DNA of 64,000 bases from Agrostemma githago (GCA_958450325.1 OY288243.1:59070606-59134605), one strand, 5' to 3'; positions 46,331-58,334 are shown, numbered from the stretch's first letter. Numbers and translations: made by a program. Notes: a model not told the origin generated them from the sequence alone.

Positions 46331-48742
46331 CAAGAACACATTCTATTGTTGAAGCCCGTGATTTTTTTGGTTTAGGGCTTATTAATCATGTAAGTTTCAT
46401 CAATAGATTTGTGGTTCTGAATTTACCCTTGATTCTGGTAGATTCAGTTTGTTTATCTGCATGTCCTGTTCGATCTAGATTTTTTTGTGTTGTTCAGGCA
46501 AGATTCTCGAAAAAACTTAATTATTGCATTCACGGATGTTGTTTTGTTTGTTTTGCATTATTTCTAAGTGCTCATTACATTCGACTTTTATTGTTATAGA
46601 AAATCGTTCAATCCTATGGCTAAAACCACATACTTACCACTCACTAACTCATTGTGAATTTGTGATATTTTATTTTAGGATGTTGGGAAGCCTGGTGCTC
46701 ATGGAGCTCGTCCTGATGGTACTGCGGGAGCTTCTAGAGCATAAGTAACTGCTAAGTTTCCCCTTGAGCTTATACTTTACAATATTCTTCATGATAAGAC
46801 CAAATTTTGTTTCATGAGTTATCTACTGTGTTTTTGACTTTCTTCATTGTTCTTTGTCGGATCTACCGTATCTTCTTATTAAAATAGTAAATTGATTTTG
46901 TTTTTGGATTGAGAAATTTGAATTGAAAGGGATGAAAGGAATTTAGGAGATGAAATTTTGTTGAAATAGAAAATATATAGGTGGATAGATTTAGTAGGGA
47001 AGGGAGATTGAATCTCTCCATTTCCATCCTCCACCACAATTTCTCTTCTATGTAATATTTGGACGGAAACTCCTCTCTACCGCTCTTTCGTCGTTCCTCC
47101 TCCTTTTTACGTGTAGGCTCATAGGCTAATAGCTCATAAGTCCGACGAAAGCAAAGATAATATGTGTTTCAAAATTTGTTCTTTGAGGACCACCTAAGGC
47201 AATTGTGTCGAAATATTTTAGAATACTATTATTAGAGTCATATCCGTAGACTATATTATTAAAGATATTATTTGCTTGATTTCATTTTACTTGAATGTTG
47301 ATTTCTTTACATGTTTTATCACTCTGCAGATGGCAACGTGCTAAATACCACAATGATAGCCAACTTTAAAATTGTCAAGCCAAGAGGCCAAGTGTTGCAG
47401 GACATATCTCTCAGGTGATTCCATGATTGCATCATGTCCCTTGTCTACTTCAGTGTGATCAAAAGAGATTAGTAGTTTTATCTGGTTATGAATATCTCAG
47501 AATTTTCATTAGAAAATCCAATGCACTTTTTTATTTTGTGATGCCTCAACCTCTCATTTCGTGAAGTTGACATGCTTATTCTTCTTTTGAGTTCATCTTA
47601 CACAAAATGTCTTGTTTTCATTAACTTTTAGTTTTATTCCTATAGTTTAATGAAGAAGCACGCTCCCCATTCGTAAAGAAGTACAAGACCATCATAGATA
47701 TCGGAGAGGTATGAAGAAGATGCCAATATGAAATATAGAGCTCTATTTGTTTTACAAATTTATTAGTATTTTATTCAATTGATATCATGTTCTCGCTGTA
47801 AGTTGCATATTTTTGTTTCTTTTAATTGGCTATTCTTGTTTTCTTCACCAAACCATTTACAGAATGATAGCTTATAAAGTCTTACGTGGATAGGCATACT
47901 GATGGTTCTGGTGACTAGGAAATGAAAAACGGTTACAAACAGAACATGATGAGGGTTTCATCAAACCAATTGACCAAGGCGAGACAGTCGTAACTGAGTT
48001 ATCCTATTAATTTAATCCATTTAATTGAATTACTCTTAAATTTTAGAAAAAAATTCCTTCCAGAAGTTGTGTTAAAAGTTATCACATGAACTGCTTGAAA
48101 ACGTGGATACGACATAATGGTTTCTCTTGTAGTTAGCTATTCTAAATGGTGTTGTAGTTGGAAAATATTTTTACCATGTATCTAACTATATTGTTTTTTT
48201 TTGCAAGAACTTTGCATTATTGGTATTTCACTAAATCCAACAAGATTATCATGAGTTTATAGTGAATTTATGTATGCGATTAGAGTTATTTCACATTTCC
48301 ACCATGTTTGTCACTTGGATTTATTTTACACATGCATAGATTTAAAGGTGAGAAACACACAAACATCTGTTTTCCAAATGCATAAATTTATCACTTGGAT
48401 TTATCACTCATGTGTTATCCTTGTCGTAGAAAATTTGCTTGTCTTTATGTATATAAGGAAACGACATCATATCAGTTAAAATTGCATTTATGGATATAAA
48501 ATTTAGGTAATATATTGTGTGAATTTTTGTTTGGGAAGTATCTTTCATGTTGCAGTTAGTCTCCCTTGTGACGTAGATATTCGTCGTAATGTTATAACGT
48601 GTCAAATTTTACACATTTTTGTTCCCGTTGATATCTTTTTTACCCAGTTGAATTCTTTTCTTTCTAGCATTTCAGCTGAAGTGACTACGGTGGTGATAAA
48701 TGATAATCTCTATGTTAAAGACTAGTTGTTGGTTATTTACAG
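46331..48742 (+). other. Interior of CACTA 1: intron-like sequence with unassigned exon-like pieces
   Basis: Mostly T-rich, intron-like DNA. Three pieces have good splice borders: 46678-46743 (ttttag, then VGKPGAHGARPDGTAGASRA and a stop), 47331-47418 (ctgcag, then NTTMIANFKIVKPRGQVLQD, then gtgatt) and about 47648-47709 (tag, then EEARSPFVKKYKTIIDIGE, then gtatga). I do not recognise these segments. They could be upstream exons of the same captured gene or of another one. Confidence 0.4.
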
Positions 48743-49890
48743 GAGAACAAGAGAGGAGATTGAAGGCGACTATCTCAGCAAAGATTCTAGTAGTGACGGA
48801 AGCAGTGACTCTGAGCGTGACAGAGAATCGACTGACTCAGGAGGGCTGGAGAACCCTTGCAGCAGCAGCAGCCTTCCGAGTGTTATTTCTTTCAAAATGG
48901 AGAGATTATTATCACAAGACCAACCTACATCTGTACGTGATGGATTCTCAAGTGACAAGGGTGAATCTGCAACTCCTCAAGGCTCCCTGTTGTTTCAGTA
49001 TTTTGACCACGATCCACCCTTTTGTCGTGAACCTCTGACTGATAAGGTAGCTTCTATTCCGTCTTTTGTGTTTTCTTCGATACCACACATCTATCTATAA
49101 TCACGCTTACTTTATTTTTTTACTCTGATTTAGATATTTGATTTGGCCTTGTGATTTCCGGAGCTAAAGTCACTTCACAGTTGTGATTTATTGTCTTCCA
49201 GTTGGTTATCCGTGGCATGGTAAAATTACACTACTTTTATCTCCTAGTAATAATCTAGCGACCGTGATTTTTCGTCTATTTTAATTATGAAGTATATATG
49301 TGCTGGATATGTTAGGTACCCTATATATAGGATACCAAAGAGACCAACATTGAAAGACTTGGATGCTTGTTTCTTGACCGATTATTCTCTCTACACACCG
49401 ATAGGAGGTACTACATGATACTAAGTATTTTTGTTCACCTTTCGCTTCGATCTCATTCCAGTAAAAAATCGTTTTCATCTTAATCACCTGATACCATTTG
49501 GGTTAGGGCTTGTAGTTTAATGAAAACCGAAGTGAAATGTTATTAATCATGAACAACCAGGGACGTACACAACTCACACGAGCTGAGATTATACATGGAA
49601 TGTTAAATGTGTTGGTTGTAAAGTTACGAGACTTATGAGTTATGACCACTTAATTGATGTAAATAATACTCCTGGTTTTCAGTTTTGACACATTTTCATT
49701 TCATCTGCAAATGAAAATTCTTCGATGCAACATGGCTTTGAAATTGTTATCTTTTGTTGCAGATACTGCGGCTACTCAAGTGTCGGTAGTAATTTACCCA
49801 GATGAGATGGACGGCAGTCCGAATATCTCCCCGCCAGTATTCAGTCTCGCTTCTTATAAGTTATGAGGATCTCTGTGGAGGAAAACACGT
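48743..49890 (+). pseudogene. DUF789 family gene fragment captured by CACTA 1
   Basis: Four exons with GT-AG borders match the C-terminal half of plant DUF789 proteins. Exon 48743-49046: Ser/Asp/Glu-rich (SSSDGSSDSERDR), then GSLLFQYFDHDPPFCREPLT. Exon 49134-49219: LKSLHSCDLLSSSWLSVAW. Exon 49316-49407: YPIYRIPKRPTLKDLDACFL. Exon 49763-49885: ISPPVFSLASYKL then GSLW. A TGA interrupts the second exon just before FPELKS, and another TGA follows SYKL. The N-terminal half of DUF789 is not found. The family is plant-specific and of unknown function. Intron retention shows capture from DNA rather than from mRNA. Confidence 0.85.
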
Positions 49891-50199
49891 ACCTTTTTAA
49901 ATAATACTATAGTTTTTTAGTAATTTTTTTTGTTTTACTTTGGATTGCGAAATATATGATTGGATGGAGGTTATTCTAGCTATTCGTCGTATGAAACTCT
50001 ATTTATTGATTGCGAAATATATATATGATTGGAGATTATTCAAATTAACTGTTTGTTTTCTGAACGACCAACTCGATCATTGTGTATTATTGATATCAAT
50101 TCAATAAATGTGGAGTCGCGCTTTTTAGACAACCTAAATATGTAATCGCAAGCATAGTCAGTTGTTGGAAATATATAATTATTATTATATTCTTTATGA
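49891..50199. other. AT-rich spacer in CACTA 1
   Basis: Nothing recognised; a tgattg-gcgaaatatat repeat occurs twice (about 49945 and 50010). Confidence 0.4.
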
Positions 50200-50556
50200 T
50201 AAGATTCTTGACGCTTTTAAGTGTCGATAACTGAATTTTATATTATTATCTCTCGACTCTTTTAATAGTAGAAAGTCTCGCGTTTTGAAAAAAATTTGGC
50301 GGGAAAAAAAATCGCGACATAGAAAAGCGTCGAGGTTGCATATTTTAGTGTACCACGTAGTGACGCAAAAAAGCGTCTTAAATAAAATATTCAACGTTTT
50401 AATGTGTCGAGAATGGCGACATAAAAATGTGACGAGAATTCCCGACGCCCAAAATCTCCACGCTTTTTGGAAGCGTCGAGAATTAAATTTGCGACACTTT
50501 AAAACGTCGAGAACCCACCTTTAAACTGTCAAGAAACCAAGGGTTTTGTAGTAGTG
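50200..50556. repeat. Right subterminal repeat region of CACTA 1
   Basis: At least eight gcgtcgaga or tctcgacgc-like motifs in mixed orientation (for example 50325, 50405, 50475, 50505) lie within 350 bp of the TIR. In En/Spm-type elements such repeats bind TNPA. Confidence 0.75.
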
Positions 50557-53500
50557 TAACTAGGCTACTCAACCATAATAGGACGGCGACTTATAAATGC
50601 ATGGCCCTAGTTTAAGACAATGCACACCCCTCCTGGAATTACCTGTCACCCAGTTCAACTTATGACGGCGACTTACTGCGAGGCCTAAGCTTAAGGTCAA
50701 AATGTACACAACTCTCGGGATACCTGTCACCCGGTTCAACAACCAATGTACCGATTCCTGATACACTAGCCTTATAGTTGATGGCAAAACCGTAAACCCT
50801 AGAATATATTACTCTAACCTCACACTTGTCCTTATTCCATAACTCCAAAACAAGCCATTTATCGTTATACAAAAGTTATAATCATTGTAAATAATACGAA
50901 CATAAAAAGAATAAACATTTTATAATAAAAGGGAAACTTTCTATAATTAGAAACTTACTATTTTTAGAAACTTACTTAAAATAGAAATTTTGTTATAGAA
51001 AATACATAAGTTATTAAAATAAGTGAAATGTATAAAAACAGCATTTCTAACGAAACTAACATTTTATTATTATCGTCGTTATCGTAACTTTAATATGTTT
51101 CTAAATTTTGAAAACGAGTTAAAATGTAATAATTAGGAAATCGAGTTAGTATTTTATAAATAATAAAATATACTAAGTCAATATATAATATTTTATAAAT
51201 AATTAGGAAATCGAGTTAAAACTTTAAATTTTAGAAAAGAGACGTTTTACGAAAACGTTATCAAAATTGTTTGAGTCAACGAGTTTTATAAATAAAATGA
51301 ATTTAAAAAGATTTCAAATTATTTTTCACAAATAGCTTTTATTAATAAATAATACGAATTTTACTAAAAATAGTCAATTGTAAACAAATAAAAATTATTA
51401 GTGAAAATATTCTTGACTAAAAAAAATATATTTAAAACAAAATCGACTATTTTCTCATTTATTAGTATAAATCGTAAAACGAAAATTAATTTATTAAACG
51501 AGTATACAAACTTCGACTATAATATAAAAATACGATTTTGAGTTAAAATTATAAATTAACGAAATATGAGAAAAATATGAAATCGATATTATTTAGTTAC
51601 TAGTGTCACGATAACCAACAAAATATTATAACGATCATAAATAATAAAATTACTAGCGATTTATAAAACGATATCGAAGGTCGTAAAAATATTGAAAGGT
51701 CATACGATTTGAAAATAATATTTTTAGCAAATAATAAATTGCAAAAATTAGAAAAATCGAAGTTAAAAATATTTACTACATACTACTACTCAAACATACG
51801 ATATAAAATCGAGTAACGTCCTAAAGTTACCTTGAACGCAAAAATTGTCAATGCACTTGTCGATCCATCCATTTCTCCAAGCTTCGATCCTCCTGATATT
51901 TGCCTTCAAACCACTTCGAGGCTCCAACAGAATCCGAGACACACAGAAACAGAAACCAAGGAATCAGAAGAAAGTCGGGAATGACTAGAGATGACACGGC
52001 ACGTGACAAGGGAAAATGGGAGGAGCGAGGAAGGACTTAGAAAAGAAATGGGGAAAAAGGTTGGAGGAGAAGAAAAATGAGGGAGAGAAAAGAGGTGCGA
52101 ACAAATCAGCGAAAACGAGAACAAGAGTGAAAAACCGCAACAATAGAAATGTACAGTAGCAGCCGACAATGGCATTAGCACAGCGAGAAAAACGACAACA
52201 TAAACGACCAAAACGAAAATGAATATAACCCGGACAACCCACAGCAAGACGACAAAGGCAGCAGCAGCAGCAAACGAACAACGGAACAGTAGCGATAAAA
52301 TTATGAGAAGAAGAAGAATGAACGAACAGGACAGGAGTAATAGCGTAACAACGTCAATACCAGCAAAATCGACAACCATAGGAGAACAACAAGCGAGCAG
52401 AAGCATCAGACAGACGAAGAAGAAGAGGAAGCAGCAACAGAACCATGAAAATCGAAAGATAGAGGACGAACACAAAACAACGAACAGAAATAATAACGAA
52501 CTAGCAGCGACAAGATAACAAAACGAGGTCAGAAGAAGAATGAGAGAAGAAGCAGAAGAAGAAATCGGCAGCATCAGCAGCAAATGACGACACAAAAGCA
52601 GAAGAGGAAGAAGGAAAACGAATAAGAAAAAGAAGGGCAACAGGAGAGAAACGTACAGCAGCAGAAAACGCGAGGCGAAACCGAACAACAACAACATCAT
52701 AAAACAACAGCAAGCCACAGCAACAAAAACGCAGAGGAAAAGAAGAAAAACGGGATGCGAGAACAGATCGATCGAGTGAAATATTACAAGAGAAGAAGAA
52801 GAAAACAGAGAAGGGACCGAATAAGAAGAAATGGATTACCTTAATCGAAATCAGGTAAAGAGGCAGACGGAACGCATCAGCAGTAACACTGGTACGAAGA
52901 GCAGTAACAGTGAAAGAACAGCAGCAGAAGCGACAATAACAGAGCAGAACCAGCAGCAGTACGCAGCAGCAATACACAGCAGCAGCAGCGAACAGGAAGG
53001 GCGAGAACAGAGGCTGGAAACAAGGGAAAAGGAGAGGAAGACAGAACACGCACCAGCAGAAGAAATAACAGCAGCAGCGAGCATCAAGTGAGGGAGAAAT
53101 GGAGGAGTCGGATGAGATGAAAAGGAGGAACGAAAAGGTGGAGGATGGCTGATTAAAAGAGAGTGAAAGATGAAGTGGTGGTTGAAAAGAAAGGCAAAGG
53201 GAGAGAATTAGTAAGGGGGGGTGTACATAAAGAAAGGGGAATGAATGAATATAGTAAGTGGGATGAATCAATTCATAATAAAAGGTGTACGGATTCCGAG
53301 ACACTAAATATACGTTGAACGGATTAATTAAATGAATCGGGTTAGAAAAAAAAACGAATTAAACAAATTCTGTAACGATAAGTTGCTGACCCGCGAGTCG
53401 AAATAAAACGAGTTAATAAAATTAGTAAATAATCAGGCCGTCAAATGAAATGAGTAAATAAAGTATTCGAGACGAAAACGAAGTTGATAGAAATAAATAA

Positions 53501-53930
53501 TTAGATGATGAAATAATATTTCCCGATAAATAATAAATTTTTGATAAAGTGAATTAAATTGATTTCTCGAGGAAAGAAAATAAATATTTTGACGAAACTT
53601 AAAATAAAAGGGTTTCGAGCCAAAAAAAAAAAGAAAAGAAAGAAATTCGAGCTTAAATATAAATGAATAAAAAGAATTTAGAATTTCAATCGTCGAAATA
53701 GACTTTCGATAAGAATTAAATTAAATGTACCCAAAGAATCGAAATAGAGATAAAAATATGTTTTAAATATAAGAACAGTTTCCGAGTCAAATAGAATTTT
53801 AAGGTTTGAAATGATTGAACGATAAATTCGTTTTATAATAATTTTAAGAATTACGAGTTAAATCGTAAATAAAATGAAAATACGAATATAACTTTAATTT
53901 AATTTATTTTATAAAATCAGGGGTGTTACA
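50557..53930 (-). repeat. Repeat Y copy C, main part
   Basis: No gene. On the minus strand 53300-51960 is pyrimidine-rich with many tgctgctg groups; the long Leu/Phe/Ser/Val frames there reflect this bias. 51850-50740 matches Y copies A and B. 50740-50560 contains two gacggcgactta-gg-cctaag groups (near 50580 and 50665) that look like an internal duplication. Confidence 0.65.
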
Positions 53931-54816
53931 GTTCAATTTCAGGACGAAGTCCCAGGAACGTCGTAAACGCACCTTCAACCAACTAGACCAACAGAGCTCA
54001 CAGAGTCTGTTATAAATCTCCAAAATTTTTACCAAAACAATCCCAATGTGTGATTCGTGTCACAAGTTCAATATCCAAAATATTACGAGTATCATAAAAA
54101 TTCACCATTGACAAAATAATTTACAAACCGCTTCAAATATATAATTTAAACCGAACATGCTCTTTAATTAAATGTGAAAAGGGTAAAACGTCATTACCTC
54201 TCAAGACGGTCAATCCAAGTTAAGATATATCCAAAAATTCTTTTTCTTGAAATCCACCGTCTATGATTAATATAAACCGAATCAATAATTATCTACTTAA
54301 TATATAATCGAGTCTATCTCGATAAGGCAACTCGTACTAGTAACATACGATCTCATCTCACGTAACCCTCTGACTCTCATTACCTACACTAACTTCCAAT
54401 CCATGTGTCAAAACCCTTCACTAATCATATAAATCTCCTTTCCACATAACATTGCTCAACCAACAACCTAAATCACAATTCTTGCTTTATTAATGTTTAT
54501 TCACGATATTTACACCATACCCTTAATATTTTAATCAGATTCATTAACTCATCAGCCCTACTCACAAAACTCGATTTATATATAAAAGAAAAACAAATAA
54601 AGATCTTTAATAGAATTGGTACTTACAGTTTTATGAAGGAGGACGTAAAAGCGTGTTGATATAACCAAGGATCAAGACTTGATTTCACTACGGCGATCAA
54701 AATAAAAGAAAAAAGGGGGAGGAGGGTGTACACAGTAGTGTGCGACAGAGTAGTAAGAAAGATAGAAAGAATGATGGGGTGGGTTGGGGATATGTGTAGG
54801 GTTTAATAGGAGTAAG

Positions 54817-54875
<59 letters not shown>

Positions 54876-55120
54876 ATTGTTATTGTTATTGTTATTGTTA
54901 TTGTTATTGTTATTGTTATTGTTATTGTTATTGTTATTGTTATTGTTATTGTTATTGTTATTGCTATTGTTATTACAATTACTATTACTATGAGTTTTAC
55001 TATGAGTATTACTATTACTATTACTATTACTATTACTATTTTTCAAACTTAAAATCCCAATTTAAATAAAAGTAGAAAAGTCAAACTCTATAATTGACTC
55101 GGAAAATAACGGGTGTTACA
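53931..55120 (-). repeat. 5' LTR of R, outer part
   Basis: Bases 53931-54125 repeat 37032-37226. From 54126 it continues the LTR to GGGTGTTACA at 55120. A TTG/TTATTG array replaces the (CAT)n and 150 bp of the other LTR. Confidence 0.85.
54816..55040. repeat. Compound microsatellite (TTG)n (TTATTG)n (TTACTA)n
   Basis: Roughly 20 TTG units, 14 TTATTG units, then TTACTA units. Produces spurious poly-Asn and poly-Leu frames. Confidence 0.95.
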
Positions 55121-56218
55121 AGTGTGAATTGTGATTTTGTAAAAGTGCGATTGTAGAAGAACCCATTTTGAAAAAAAAAGTGATGTCGCGTTATTATCGA
55201 GATTCCTATTGGTCAGGGATCTGATGTTTGCGGTGGGAAGGGTGTTCGTGAGAGAACACTGTGCTTGAGGCGGTGCTTTTGAAATGTGACAACGTTCTCG
55301 TTACAAACTTGGGTGGTGATAGTGTTTTTAGAAAACTTTGAAGATGTGTGACCGTATTTGTCGATTCCATTGATTGGAATTTTGACGGTGATGATGGTGC
55401 GTGTGGAATGTTTTGTGAGTATAACCGTGTTTACATTCCTAGACTTCATTAATTGAAATTTCGGTAATGTTAACGCTATGTGTGAAAATGCTTTGAAAAA
55501 CAAAAGTGCAACCGTTTTACATGCCTTGGTCCTATTGGCCGGGAATTTGGAAATAATAACGGTGAGTGCGAGATTGTTTTGAATGCAAACTGTGACCATA
55601 TGAGGTACCTTGGTCCCATTGGTTAGGAGTTTGGTAATAATAACGGTATGTTATTTGTTTTTTATTTTTGAAAATGACGAGTTTTATTTGGGCCAAATTA
55701 ATGGCGCCAAAAAATGATTTTCAAAAGTGATGAGTGTGAACTTGGCCAAGGTGATGGCGCTGAGGTGTCTTTTGAAAATAAGTTTAATTTTGGCTGAAGT
55801 AACTGTGTAGTTGAATATGTTGTCGTGGTTGAATCCATATTTTAATGTTTTATTTGGCTTGTCACACACGCTACACATAACTATAAATGCATACACTCAT
55901 GAAGGATGCAGACAGAGGTAGGCTAGGGTAGGCTACCGTCCACGAATAGTCTTTGCTTAGGTGGCGACTGGTCACCAGGGGAGGTGAGCGTCGCCCCGTT
56001 CGCTCAGTGCCACTTGCTTGGCATATCCAAGGAATGTGTGGCTACCTTAGACGGCCAAAACGTCAATCGAGGGTCTCTCCGCGCATCCGTTAAGGATCTT
56101 ACCACGAAGAGGTCAACTGGTCCTAAAATCGGTTAGAGTGGGCCATAAAAAGGAACTAAGAAATGAGTTTCACTGACCTCGTTCGAGTTACACTATCGCT
56201 GGAAACTTGTTTCCAAAT
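55121..56218 (-). other. Leader of element T with degenerate tandem repeats
   Basis: No gene. Segments of about 85-110 bp, with core ccttggtcctattgg...ggaatttgg-aataataacggt, recur near 55355, 55440, 55523 and 55607. The T gag leader joins to 28982 after removal of R. Confidence 0.6.
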
Positions 56219-56238
56219 CCCCGGCGGAGTTGCCAAAC
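56219..56238 (-). promoter_or_regulatory. Primer-binding site of T
   Basis: On the minus strand TTTGGCAACTCCGCCGGGG follows the LTR end CCACA. This TGGCGACTCCGC-type sequence is typical of Tat elements. Confidence 0.7.
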
Positions 56239-58058
56239 TGTGGACGCTTGCTCACACCGCTTCGGCCACGATGCTTTCGGGCAGGACTTGATCGCGGCGG
56301 CCACCCACGCGGCCCTATCGCCCGTGGGGCCGGTCCGATCTTGCATACGGGGGCAATGTGTTGGACCTCGATTTGGTGGACGATTTGAATTGTACTAGCC
56401 GGATGCGGACATCCGTGTTTCCGTTAGAATCGATCGAGACGTGATTGTAAGTGTTTAAAGGTCAATATTTGGTAAGACCACCTTTTTAGTAAACCGAATT
56501 CGTTACCGATTTGTGGAGTGGCCACTGAGTTAATTTTGGAAACTCGGAAACCGTTCAAGTCAACTTTACTTAGTCGGCTCAAAGTTGAGTGACATGGTGA
56601 CCTAATAAAGATAAAGACTTGTACCCTTAAGCATTCCATGTCTAGAGTGACTCTTATTGCCAATGGTCTCGGACATCCAGAAACCGTTGATTCTGAGTAT
56701 TGGAAAGCCAACGCCCGTTAGACGTCGACACCGAATCCCGCCCGCTCATAGCGGCCTCTACTAATCAATCGGTGGGCTCATAGCTTCGTTCCTTAATTGT
56801 GGCGGAAGTGCGATAACATCCGTTGTTTTAACCCTAGATATTTCCTAAGTTGGTTGTTTTAGGAAAAGCAAGCTTTTGTCATCAAAGTAGTTGTGTTTAA
56901 ATTCTTTGCATGTGATTTAACGTGACAGGCAGGCCATGAAAAGATGCACGTACGAGAGTAGAGAGTAGTAGAAATTATACGTATTAGCAAATCAGTTTTA
57001 ACGTGATAATACAAATATTAGTCATTTTCGTGGTATACCTTACCTGGTATTCTGCTTAAGGTGCGTTGGTTCGATATTAATAAGGATGCGTCGAACCACG
57101 TGCGCGGGATGAGCATCGGGACTAATACGGGACCCGACCACCACTTGTTCAGTTTTAGTTTTTTTTTTACTTTTTGAACGTGTTAGGTGATTTAGCATGC
57201 GATCGTTGTCATAAAAGCGGTAAATTATACGAAAGCGGTAAATGTGAAATATAGGTAAATCACATTATGAGGGGTTACACCCTCGGAGTGTACACTAAAC
57301 GAGACACGATGCATTGATGGCCGAAAACGGATCTCGGAGCTACTCGGGTTTAGTTTAGGGTGTTTTAGTGCTTATGGTTGAAGTTGTGGACGTTACGTAT
57401 GTTTACAACGTGCCATGGACCTAGTGTCCATATAAGTTGGACTCGACGTTTTCGAAGTGCATAAATAAAGAGTGCGGAATGTAAAGCTGTGTTTAGATGA
57501 CAACCTAGTGACGATACGACTTCTTAGGCGGATCCCACTAGCTTCCTGCGGCAAATCCGGAAGCGCTTCGCAACGGGTGCCCCTTTTCGTTCGGGTCGTG
57601 CCAAGGACACGAGGAATTATGAGGAGTAGTGTCTCGTGTATAGGAAACAAATGATTGAGTGGGTCGTACTTAGAGTCGGAGTGCGACGTTAATTAAGTTT
57701 AGAAGAAGCTCGTAAAGAGGAGGAGGGGAATTGAGAATTGTGAGGTGTGGGTCGAAATGAGCGGAATAGGGGAGGTATTTATAGTTTTTTTCGTAGTTCA
57801 AATTTACTTTTCAGGCGCTTCGTGGGGTGCGCACAAGAACTGGGACGCTTGAGTGCATGCGCGGGAAGACTCTGTCGCCTGGAGGGGGCGGTTTGAATTT
57901 TGAAGATACGATTTCAAAACTTGCCGAAACGGAGATTATACGTATCTTAGGTTTTCTTGGGCGTTAAGGCATCTCTCTTGACCTAGCGCGTCAAGAACTG
58001 GTGGGCCTCGGGCGCGCGTCTCGAGGTTCACTCGGCCTGACGCGCTGACTCGGGTTGG
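56239..58058 (-). repeat. 5' LTR of T, cut by CACTA element 2
   Basis: Matches 14725-16875 of the 3' LTR with one copy of the 277-bp block. About 240 bp of the LTR should lie beyond the CACTA element, outside the window. Confidence 0.8.
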
Positions 58059-58320
58059 CACTACTACAAAACATCAAATAGACAACTCCTAATAGACATT
58101 TGATATTGTTAACAACTGATGTATAATTCATATATAACTGTTTTTTTTGACAAACAGTTGTCTTTATAGGATTATAGACAACTAAACTTTATAAAATCAG
58201 TTGTCTATATATTACACAACCGTTTTTCTTAAACTCAGTTGTCTAACGAACTATTATAGACCACTTTAATTTGTGGATATATACCCAACCCATATCACTT
58301 TATCAATGAAAGTACACTGA
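58059..58320. repeat. TIR and subterminal repeats of CACTA 2
   Basis: Repeated agacaact / agttgtct motifs occur at about 58080, 58157, 58178, 58198 and 58237, in both directions. Confidence 0.75.
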
Positions 58321-58334
58321 AAAAAGCAGCCCCA

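Larger units (their letters stand above)
37810..50556. mobile_element. Non-autonomous CACTA element 1 carrying gene fragments
   Basis: Ends: TACTACTACAAAATC at 37810 (first base C changed to T) and ggttttgtagtagtg ending at 50556; TAA target duplications at 37807-37809 and 50557-50559. The terminal 12-13 bases are inverted. The right 350 bp hold many copies of a gcgtcgaga-like motif in both directions, and the left end has gtgtcgagaa and tcttgacgc, as expected for subterminal transposase-binding repeats. No TNP2 or TNPA coding sequence is present. Inside are a LINE (38777-46314) and exons of a DUF789 gene. Confidence 0.85.
37227..53930 (-). mobile_element. Repeat Y, copy C: insertion with TGTAACACC end in the R LTR
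   Basis: Without the CACTA element inside, it is about 3.96 kb (37227-37809 plus 50557-53930). On the minus strand it begins TGTAACACCCCTG and contains the AT-rich tract, a pyrimidine-rich tract, and the core shared with copies A and B. Near its end it reads gggagaacgtccgagttactccccact, which resembles a gypsy LTR tail. A solo LTR is the best guess, but its last bases (CTGCTAC) do not form the expected CA end. Copy C is the empty-site version of Y: it has no copia insertion. Confidence 0.6.
28983..55120 (-). mobile_element. Tekay-like chromovirus (Ty3/gypsy) R, inserted in T
   Basis: Both ends are defined: TGTAAGAACCC at 28983 and GGGTGTTACA at 55120, with AGTGT target duplications at 28978-28982 and 55121-55125. 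Minus-strand order is 5' LTR, PBS for initiator Met tRNA, protease, RT, integrase, chromodomain, polypurine tract, 3' LTR. gag is missing between PBS and protease. The 5' LTR is split by repeat Y copy C. All domains are full of stops, and the LTRs differ by roughly 10%, so it is old. Confidence 0.9.
14725..58058 (-). mobile_element. Tat-type Ty3/gypsy retrotransposon T (nested, complete but for part of the 5' LTR)
   Basis: On the minus strand the order is 5' LTR (56239-58058, cut by a CACTA element), PBS (56219-56238), leader (55121-56218), [element R], gag (28640-27728), pol (27250-25560), an antisense gene region on + (24230-19420) and 3' LTR (17111-14725). Joining the bases at 28982 and 55126 restores continuity, since R is flanked by AGTGT on both sides. 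The RT region between gag and RNase H is missing. The PBS type, the conserved block after pol, and the antisense ORF place it in the Tat lineage; this is from known family structure. Confidence 0.8.

Noticed and set aside
51906..53304. Long minus-strand frames rich in Leu/Phe/Ser, like multi-pass membrane proteins
   Set aside because: Same pyrimidine bias of repeat Y; no start context, no motif, frames not kept between copies.
54672..55046. Poly-Asn and poly-Leu frames
   Set aside because: Direct translation of the TTG/TTATTG microsatellite.
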